Shown piece after piece: positions 55,553 through 64,000 of a stretch of DNA of 64,000 nt (its first letter is position 1; each line of letters opens with the position of its first letter). The DNA lies in the NCBI RefSeq assembly GCF_963583255.1, contig NC_084805.1, positions 6,312,327-6,376,326 of the forward strand, written 5' to 3'. Made by a program: the position numbers and the translations under genes. Under the pieces are notes generated by a model that was not told where the DNA came from, made no database searches, and saw only the letters and a list, made by a program, of their open reading frames with translations. This DNA comes from Pyrus communis. Lineage: Eukaryota; Streptophyta; Magnoliopsida; Rosales; Rosaceae.

Positions 55553-57324
55553 AGACAAACTGGTTGAGGTACTCGTCGACTGTGGTGTATTTGACATCAG
55601 GGTAAAGAGCAGTGGCTTCCACGCCAAACGAAGGCTCGATCTCAAAGTTAGTGTGGTCTCCCTTCACAAAAACTGCGTGACCAATTGATAGTATCACATT
55701 GAGCGGCACCGCTGCCTCTGCAAAAAGGACACAAAAATAAACCAACCAATTTTAAATTTATCTCAAAATGTTTGAAACAAACAAAAAAAATTCAAATCAG
55801 TTGTTCCCAGACTGACAATGATTGCCACTAACCTTGGATGTTCTTGAGCAGCTGCTCCTCCGGGACATAGATTCTCTCGAGGGTTTTGCCAATTTTCTTC
55901 TCCCAAAGAGAGACAAGCTCATTGAATGAAATGGTGTTGGCAGGGGGCCTGATATAGAGGACTTTGTTCAAGGTTCTTGGATCATCCACTGCCCTAATTG
56001 TGTACGTCCCAATGTCGTCTTCCTTGTTGAAAATTGCTGCAAATCAAACACATTCAAAACCCCTTTACGTTTTCGAATACGCAAAAGTGGGCTTTATGCT
56101 GCAACTCATACGCATAACAATTACTCATCGGTTGCTGCAAATCAAACAGATTGAAAACCCCTTTTCAATTTTTTTTCTTTTGACTAAGTAATACTTCAAA
56201 TACTACTCTACGCAGAGGAAAAAACAGATTTGGATGCCAAAAAGGCACGCACACGTCAAATTTATGTGCAACAAGGGCGCGCACAGAGTCCTGGCCTAAC
56301 ACACATATGCATAACAATTACTCATCGGTTGCTGAATAATTTACCAAAAGCCAAAGTGGGTTTTGTGCAGTAAATTGAAATAAAATGAAACCACAGAAAA
56401 TACATCTACTCAGAACCCATGGTTAAGTAGTTTTAGGTTTTACCTTTAGGGTTTCCATCGCCCAAAATGACGACTTTGTCCCTCGGAGCAGAAGAAGCCC
56501 CGGGCTGGTTCAAAGTAGGCAAGAAGTAACCAGCAAAGAAGTTGGAGGACACATAGGTGTAAGGAATTCCCTCAGCCTCCACAGCTCTGCGAATCTTGGC
56601 CTTGGTCTCAAACGCCGATTTGGCAGGCTCAACAGCGTGACTTCGATCGACGTCATTTCCAAACTCCGACGGGAAAAATCTCTGCAGCCCAATTAATACA
56701 TTCACAATCGCAATTTTACAGAACTAAAAAAAAAATAAAAAAAAAAATAAAAAATACAAAAACCAGAGTAACCCACAAAACTTCAAAACTTTCACCTTAA
56801 CATTGCCTGCTTCTTTGATGGCAGCAATGATCTTTCCCTGATCAGCCAACTGACCATGCCCCACCGTCGAGATCACCACGTCGACTTGCTTGATCGCCTT
56901 CACCAAGCTCTCGTGATCGTACAGATCACCCTACAAATTATATAAAATAAAATAAAAACAAAACACACACAAATCAAGCAAAACCCAATTGGCTAATCGG
57001 ATCAAAAAGCTAGAAAATGCTGGGAATTTTACGAACCAGGACGAAATTGACGCCCAGAGCCTTGAAGTTCTCGATGACTTTGGACTTTGCCGGGTCGGAG
57101 AGGGAAGCTTCTCGAACCAGAACGTAGGTAGGGTACCCGGCCTTGGCGCTGGCCTCGACGATGAACTTTCCAATGTAGCCGGTGCCGCCGATGAAGAGGA
57201 TTTTGGACTTGGAAGCCATCGGGAATGGGAATCGGGGGGATCGGAATGGGATGAGTTGGAGAGAGAGAGCGAGTGAGAGCGTTGCGAAGGAGAGGAGGAA
57301 TAAGCGGGTAGCTGAGAAGTCCAT
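55551..57324 (-). CDS. PCBER: Phenylcoumaran benzylic ether reductase / isoflavone reductase-like, gene 3
   Basis: Five exons on the minus strand: 57324-57037, 56930-56796, 56681-56444, 56036-55833, 55717-55551. From MASKSK (ATG 57219) it gives 308 residues with GGTGYIGKF, KRFFPSEFGNDVD, FETKAKIRR and the C-terminus KYTTVDEYLNQFV. It differs from gene 1 at scattered positions (for example GHGQLADQ for GHAQLADQ and SIGHAVFVKG for SIGHSVFVKG), so both should be active reductases of lignan/neolignan metabolism using NADPH. The in-frame upstream ATG at 57324 adds MDFSATRLFLLSFATLSLAL and a Pro/Arg-rich hinge, 35 residues as in gene 1. A TATA-like CTATAAGT lies about 30 bp upstream. Gene 3 converges on gene 1, with the pseudogene between. 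Confidence 0.92.
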
Positions 57325-58640
57325 TGACAGTGGTCGAAGTGGCTGTGACTTATAGTGTGAGTGGGATGCGTGGAATGACGAAAATACCCTTGGAAGGTGG
57401 ATGGGCCTGTCCGGTGAGGACCATTATAGCATGACGTTGGTGTTTGCGTCTGCATGATGCTGGGTTTGTATGTGGATGAGAGATGTTTCTAGATTTGGCC
57501 TAATAATTATATTGATTTACATGAGTATTTAGATTGCATTATTTGTCCGCGATGCATTTTCAAAAGAACTGTCAAAATTTTAGATGTACTGCTATTGTAC
57601 ATATTTAATATCAAAACAAGAAATTTTGTAAGGTCTCTTCAAAGATGCTTTAAAAAAAATATACATTTTACTCATAACCCTTTCAATAAACGTAATTTTA
57701 TTTGGAGTCCACTGATTTTTTTAAGAAAAGTATAACCGTTTCTTATAAAATTACTTGAAGTGGTTCTTGAAAAAAGAACATAATAATTACTTCTTTTATA
57801 AAGCACTTTAAGTATTATCTTCGATCCAGAAACACTTTTCACTTTTTCTACTAAGCATTATAAAAAATGATGTCAATTATTTTTAGAACTGTTATTAGCA
57901 CATCAAAAATTTTATTCTACACTACTCACAAATATATTTTTCTTTCTAATTATAGAAAGTTTAAAGTAACAAATGAGATTTTTAGAATGCTAATAACAAT
58001 TTCCTTATTTTTAAACATTTCCAAATAGCCCAGTCTAGGTTCCACAACTTTTAAATAATCTAACCATAATTACAACTTTCAAGGAATAAAAACAGTGGGA
58101 TTTTAATATAGTTACAGTTTTAATTTTTTGTGGAAATGAAATACACATGGCATGAGTAGAAGCTCGAAAGTTGAAATGAAACATAAAGTGAGGAGGTTGT
58201 TAAGTAACAAATTCACATATATATTTGAAGAGAAAATAAAAACATTACCACTTTTGTTATGCTATGGAATAACAACACTACCACTTTTATCTGTCTGAAA
58301 CGAAAACAAAAACACTACCACTTTTGTTATGCTATGGAATATATGATCAAATATTAGTTTCTAATCACTATAGCAGTTCAAGACTAAGAAAATGGGGGAG
58401 AAAACCAAGTTTCATTTAACTTTGGAAGCATGAGAACCGACGGTGCTGCTCCCATAAATGCGTAAAAACATAAACAGTTTTTGTACTAAAGAACCATATA
58501 GATTGAAGAATATGAGTTGACATTAAGAAAGATGATTCGTCCTCGTGAGGGAAACGATGAATTGATATTTGGTCCAAAAATACCATATTTTAGTAAAGTA
58601 TGTGTCTTATAATATTTAGCACAATATGTTGGACTTTTTA
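57325..58640. other. Upstream region of PCBER gene 3, no gene
   Basis: Contains a TATA-like element, the segment shared with the pseudogene's upstream DNA, MITE copy 2, and a tandem repeat of about 33 bp at 58240-58273 and 58305-58340 ('actaccacttttgttatgct'). Confidence 0.55.
57886..58004. mobile_element. 119-bp MITE, copy 2
   Basis: Ends GAACTGTTATTAGCAC and GAATGCTAATAACAATTTCC; the centre 'ctcacaaatatatttttctttc' matches copy 1 at 27797-27915. Same length as copy 1. Confidence 0.7.
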
Positions 58641-59815
58641 AGGTATTTCAAAATACAAGAAGGGTGAAACAAAAGTTAGCAAGGTGGAAGGCGAATACTC
58701 TTTCTAAAGCAGGTAGATTAACTCTTATTAAGTCTGATCCAACTAGTATTCTTATTAAGTTTGATCCAACTAGTATGCCTAACCATATCATATCTTGCTT
58801 AAGTGTCCCCTCGTGTAACAAAGAATTTAAACAAGAAATGTGGGGATTTTTTTTATCCTTTAGCTTGGGATGAAGTTTACATGGCTAAAGACCAAGGGGA
58901 TTAGGAATTAGAAGAGTAGATTATTCAATAATGCTTGTATGGCTAAGTTAGGTTGGAAAGTTCTAAAAATGAGAACAATTGGTGGGCACAAGTGGTTATA
59001 TGAATGATTTTTTTAAATTGTAAGGTTAGACAAAACTATATTGTAGCCTGGAAATGAATTTTAAATAGTAGGCATGTTATCCACATGGGAATGAGATGGG
59101 TGGGGGGTAATGGTAGGGGCCATCTTTTTTTTGGACCCATAGTTGAATTTTTCCTTATTTGCTTGTCCACCTGATTCCAGTTAATCAGTGTTAGAATATT
59201 AATTGGGAAGCTAAAGTTTGTGACTTTATTGATAATGGGATCTGGGACAAAGTTCGGTTTTCTCAAGTATCAAATTTAGATGTTGTGAAAAAAAATATGT
59301 TTGGTAATTATTCCCTTGCAGAATAAGGAAGATTACTTCATTTAGGATCATTCATCAACTGGTGAGTTCTCAATTAAATCAGTTACTTGGATTTAGAGTT
59401 CAAAACTATGAAGTGAAGAGACAAAAGCTCCGTAAGAGGATATGGAGCCTAAATATACCCCCTAAGGTAAAAAAATTTGCATACCAGCTTATTTAAGGGA
59501 AATTGCATACTAAGGTAAGATTAAATAAATTCATTCAAAATGCTAACAAAGATTGCCCGTTATGTGGCAAGGAGGAAGAAACATAAAATCATCTTTTCTA
59601 AATTGTGATTTTGTGAAAGAACTCTAGAACTGATCCCCGTTAAATACACAATTAAGTAACGTTGGTCATATGCATGATTTTTAGATTGGTTGGAATTAAT
59701 TAACAATGATGAATGCAGTGGTCTGAGTGAGCTTAGTAAGGCTTTTGTGAATTGTTGGCAAATTTGGAATGATAGGAATAATAAAGTTTTCAGAAGCATA
59801 AGTCCTCATCTTGCC
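58640..59815 (+). mobile_element. LINE (L1-type) ORF2 C-terminal fragment
   Basis: Frames in order read KLARWKANTLSKAGRLTLIK (the conserved region after the reverse transcriptase), NACMAKLGWKVL, then a zf-RVT module RIWSLNIPPKVKKFAYQ and DCPLCGKEEE, and finally WQIWNDRNNKVF. All lie in the expected order for plant L1-type LINEs, with stops and frameshifts. The endonuclease and catalytic reverse-transcriptase core are absent. A short internal tandem duplication repeats IKSDPTS/IKFDPTS at 58727-58770. It joins Copia 2 sequence near 59815. Confidence 0.8.
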
Positions 59816-59817
59816 AG

Positions 59818-62800
59818 TGGAATTGACACTGTTCAAATCAGAATGTTCGATGGGATGATACGAGCTTTGGGGAACGTCAGGTATGTCCCTCGACTAAGAA
59901 AAAAATTTGATTTCCTTGGGTACTTTAGATGAGGCCGGTTATGGGTACAAGTCTAAAAAGGGAAGACTCAGGGTAACCAAAAGATCGCTAGTGGTAATGC
60001 GGGGTGACCTACAACCCAATAAGTTGTATACGTTAATTGGGACCACTGTAGTAGGGGGAGCAGCTGTTTTTGTAAATCAGAGTGTAAAAGACAAGACTAA
60101 ACTCTAGCATCATAGGCTCGGGCACATAAGCCAGAAAGGGTTGCAAGAATTACATAAGCAAGGTCTGTTGGAAGGCGTGTCATCTTGCAAACTGGACTTC
60201 TATGAATACTGTGTTCTCAGAAAGCAAAGAAAAGTATCATTTGCAACTAGCAGTGCAGATAACCGAAGCAAGGAGAAACTTAGGTATATTCACTCAAATG
60301 TTTGGGGCCCTGCACCAACTAAATCAAATTGTGGAGCCATGTATTTTGTTACTTTCATGGTTGATTTTTCTAGGAAGGTTTGGGTTTATTTCATAATGCA
60401 GAAATCTGAGGTTTTTGCAAAGTTCAAGGAATGGAAAATAGAAACCGAGAATCAAACTGGAAGAAAGATCAAGTACTTGAGAAGTGACAATAGAGGTGAA
60501 TATACAAGTAATGAGTTCACTGATTACTGCAAGCAGGAAGGCATCATAAGGCACTTCACAGTAAAGAAGAATCGCCAACAAAATGAAGCTGTTAAGAGCA
60601 TGAACTGAACTTTCATGGAGAGAGAGAGGAGCATGCGATTTCATGCATGATTGCCTGATAGTTTTTGGGCAGAGACTGTTAATCATGCAAGTTATTTGAT
60701 TAACAGGTCACCATCTACAATTCTCGGTTTTAAGAGTGTAGAAGAGGTATAGTTTAAGAAGCCAGTGGACTATTCCAAGCTCAGGGTGTTCGGCTATAGT
60801 GCTTATGCACATATTCCAAATGATGAAAGGTCCAAGCTTAAATCGAAGTCTACACATTGCATATTCTTAGGTTTTGAGAAAGGAGTTAAGGGTTTCAAGC
60901 TTTGGGATTTCAACAACAGGAAAAAGGTTGTAAGTCAAGATGTTATCTTTGATGAGACAACCATGCCTCTGAATAAAGTCAATAGCAGTAGGGAGAAGAC
61001 AGACGATGCTGAAATTGAAGCAACAAAAATTCCATTAATCAGTTCAGATGAAGAAGCTTAGGTGAAGCAAATCGAGCAAAAGGCCGAATCTGATGGTTTT
61101 GAGGAAGAAGAAAAGCATCAACATCCTTCACTAGTTAGGAATCAGGTGGAGCAAGAAACAGGAAAGATTGAAGGCATTCTAATCCACCAAACATCTCAAA
61201 GGGTTCGAACTCCAACCAACAATCCACCTGCATTCCAGAGATGCATAGCACTGAACAAACCTAAGCGGAACAAGAAGAAACCTGACAGGTTTGGGTTTGA
61301 TCAAGACGAAGTTAATTATGCTCTTAACATTAGTCAAGGAGGCAACTACTTATCGAGAAACTATAGCAAGTGATAAGCGAGACAGTTGGATAAGTGCTAT
61401 GACAGAAGAAATGAAGTTTCTTTACAAGAACTCTATTTGGGAGTTGGTTCCTAAGCCCAAAGATAGAAAGCTAGTTGGATGCAAGTGGGTATTTAGGAAA
61501 AAAGAATGACTACATGAACAAGATGCTGTGAGATTCAAAACAAAGCTCGTGGCTAAAGGGGTATTCACAAAAAGGAAAGGGTGGATTATGATGAGATTTT
61601 TTCCCCTGTAGTCAAGCATACTTCTATCAAATTGCTTTTAGCAATGGCAACTCAGCATGACATGGAGATTGAGCAAATGGATGTGAAGACAACGTTTCTT
61701 CATGGCTCAACCAAAATGATTTGTTGAATATGGGAAAGAGAACCTAGTATGTCAGCTAAGGAAGTCCCTGTATAGCCTGAAACAGTCTCCAAGACAATGA
61801 TACAAGAGATTTGATTCATTCATGCTAAAAATCAAGTTTAGAAGATGTTTATATGACTGTTGCATGTACTATCATGTGTTCCAAGATGGGATGATCATAT
61901 TGTTATTGCTATATGTGGATGACATGCTAATTGCTTGTCAAGACAAGTCTAGAATTGAAGACTTGAAAAAGATGTTGAGCGAGGAGTTCGATATGAAGGA
62001 TCTAGGTGCTACATAGAAGATCCTTGGCATGGAAATTCAGGGAGACAGAACCGATGGAAGAATCTAGATATCACAAGCCAAGTGTATTCAGAAGGTTCTT
62101 GAGAAGTTCGATATGCAAGAAGCAAAGGTAGTTTCGACTCCTTTGGCGGCTCACTTCAGGTTAAGTGGGCAACAGTGTCCTACGTTCGAGGAAAAGCAAC
62201 AAGTACTGAAGAAGGTGCCTTATGCTAATGTCGTGGGCTGCCTCATGTGGTATGCACACGTCCCGACATAGCTTAAGCGATCAATGTCATTTCCAGATAC
62301 ATGGCAAATCCAGGAAAGCAACATTGGGATGCAATAAAGTGGATTTTGCGTTATTTGAAGGGTTCTTGGCGACAAAGGATTATGTTTGAGAGGCAAAAGG
62401 AAAGTGCAGGGGTGTTAAGATATATGGATGCCGATTATATAAGGGACTTGGACAAGAAAATGTCAACTTCTAGTTATGTGTTTACATGCGTAGGATAACC
62501 AATCAGTTGGAGGGCACTACTGCAACCAATTACAGCTTTGTCGACCACAGAGGCAGAGTATATTGCATTGGCCAAAACTAGAAAAGAAGTGATTTGGCTT
62601 AGTGGCTTGGTAAGTCAAATAGGAATCACTCAAGATTGTGTGAAGCTTAAGTGTGATAGTCAAAATGCCATTCACTTGGCAAAGAATTAGGTTTTTTCTG
62701 GAAGGTCAAAGCACATTGAAGTAAGGTATCACATAATCAGAGATTGGGTGGAGTCTAAGGAAATTTGGATTGACAAGATTCATACGGATGACAATGTCGT

Positions 62801-62826
62801 AGATTCCCTTACAAAGATAATGCCGA
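59818..62826 (+). mobile_element. Copia retrotransposon 2, interior fragment with many stops
   Basis: Begins inside the protease/pre-integrase region (VQIRMFDGMIRALGNVRYVP), then YTLIGTTVVGGAAV, HRLGHISQKGLQEL, integrase (DFSRKVWVYF, LRSDNRGEY), a C-terminal integrase stretch (KLRVFGYSAYAH), reverse transcriptase (WELVPKPKDRKLVGCKWVF, LLYVDDMLIA) and RNase H (TTEAEYIAL, KCDSQNAIHLAKN). Stops and frameshifts occur throughout, and part of the reverse transcriptase is missing. Both LTRs are absent. It ends abruptly at the tail of the minus-strand Copia 3. Confidence 0.85.
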
Positions 62827-64000
62827 GCAGCTCTCATTCTTTGCACTGTGCTGAGCAGACAGCGAAAATTTTCGAGCTTGCCTGTACTTAAACTTTTTGT
62901 GAACAAGTCCGCAACTTGATCATTCGTCTTGACCTGTCTCATCTCAATCTTTTCTTGTAGAACCTTTTCTCTGATAAAGTGGTAGTGCACTTCCACATGT
63001 TTAGTTCTTGCATGAAAGACTGGATTTTCCACCAAGCGAATGGCCGATTGGTTATCACAGTACAATGGTACTGGATAATCTACTGGTTGATGTAGATCAC
63101 TCATCAACTGTACCAGCCATGCATTCTCTTGAGTTGCCATTGCTGCTGCTCTATACTCTGCTTCTATGGTTGACAAAGATACCGTTGGCTGTTTCTTGCT
63201 ACACCAAGAGATGGTTCCAGAACCAAGCTTAAACGCATACCCAGTTGTTGATCTCCTGGTGTCATGATCTCTCGCATAGTCAGCATCACAGTAACCAACT
63301 AACTTGCAGTCTTCACCTTTCTTGTAAAAAAGACCATAGTCAATTGTACTCTTCATATATCTCAGTATTCATCGAACTGCTTCCAAATGAGGCTTCTTTG
63401 GATTTTGCATGTACTGACTCATCACACCAACTGCATAAGAAATGTCAGGTCGAGTCAAGGTTAAGTAGATCAGACTACCTACCAATTGTCGATACATTGT
63501 CGCATCTTCCAAATATTTTCCTTCATGTGCACACATTTTGGCGTTTGGTTCCATCGGTGTCAAAATTGGCTTGCATTAGAGCATTCCAAACTTCTTCAAT
63601 AAATCTTTGGAATATTTTTGCTGACAGAGAAATATTTCTTCTTGTGTGCGATCAATCTCTAGACCAAGGAAGTGCTTGAGTTGGCCAAGTTCCTTCATCT
63701 GAAAACGGACTGATAAATTCTCCTTCGTCCGAAGAATTTCTGCCTCATCATCATTGGTTATGATCAAGTCATCCACATACACTAGCACGATAGCTAGCTT
63801 TCCTTCATTGGTTTTGACAAACAAGCTGGAATCTGCAGGTGTTACTGAATAACCACTTTGTGTTAGAAACTCTGCAATCTTACCGTATCACGCTCTTGGT
63901 GCTTGTTTCAAACCGTAGAGTGCTTTCCTTAACTTGCACATGTACTCAGGATGAGCTTCGCTTTTAAAGCCCATTGGCTGCATCATGTAGATCTCCCGAT
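62827..64000 (-). mobile_element. Copia retrotransposon 3, 3' part, runs off the window
   Basis: Read from the right edge on the minus strand: reverse transcriptase ([30 protein letters not shown]), a connecting region (LVGSLIYLTLTRPDISYAV) and RNase H ([48 protein letters not shown]). The single frame is broken by three stops (a Trp codon now TGA near 63880, a TAA near 63578, and CGA to TGA near 63372), so it is recently dead. The 5' part lies beyond 64000. No LTR is seen at its 3' side. Confidence 0.88.

Overview
The window is plant nuclear DNA, very probably from a woody rosid and most likely Rosaceae (apple/pear type). The basis is AT-rich intergenic DNA, GT-AG introns of plant length, plant-specific gene families, and phenylcoumaran benzylic ether reductase (PCBER) genes that closely resemble remembered apple/pear proteins. 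I ran no database search. Gene density is low; most of the DNA is transposon, transposon relic or gene fragment.

Four loci look like intact single-copy or multi-exon genes: a DUF4408/DUF761 membrane protein with a long upstream ORF (9.5-10.4 kb, +); a PCH1-like phytochrome-B partner with three coding exons (13.3-15.9 kb, -); an 11-exon SPB1/FtsJ-type rRNA methyltransferase (28.5-34.2 kb, +); and two convergent PCBER genes (38.1-40.3 kb, + and 55.6-57.3 kb, -). Between the PCBER genes lie a PCBER pseudogene (45.1-47.2 kb, -) and a second copy of the 38-kb gene's promoter with no gene attached (40.8-41.5 kb).

Gene fragments are common. They include an RPS25 pseudogene that keeps its intron (0.3-0.75 kb), the first two exons of an ER metallopeptidase inside a PIF/Harbinger-like element (0.86-1.71 kb), a single exon of an SKU5-like multicopper oxidase (5.7 kb), two exons of an unrecognised gene (34.8-35.1 kb), and a mosaic of kinesin-14 and bZIP exons (51.7-54.3 kb).

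Mobile DNA: several short terminal-inverted-repeat elements between 17.8 and 18.7 kb, a hAT transposase relic (19.6-20.7 kb), an LTR-like unit (21.2-22.6 kb), a Gypsy-type element with both LTRs but little coding capacity (23.1-27.2 kb, -), SINE-like units at 36, 37 and 47.6 kb, a 3'-truncated Copia element (41.8-44.3 kb, +), and a terminal nest at 58.6-64 kb where a LINE fragment, a + strand Copia and a - strand Copia abut, the two Copias tail to tail. Three separate stretches carry a degenerate array of a GGTACATTTC/ATGGGTACA motif.

The observations I rate highest are: an in-frame N-terminal hydrophobic extension conserved in the two intact PCBER genes, which looks like an ER signal anchor; the metallopeptidase capture by a PIF-like element with a TAA target duplication; the 40-codon upstream ORF; a perfect 64-bp palindrome in the SPB1 first intron; and two independent insertions with 8-bp target duplications sitting exactly on splice sites.
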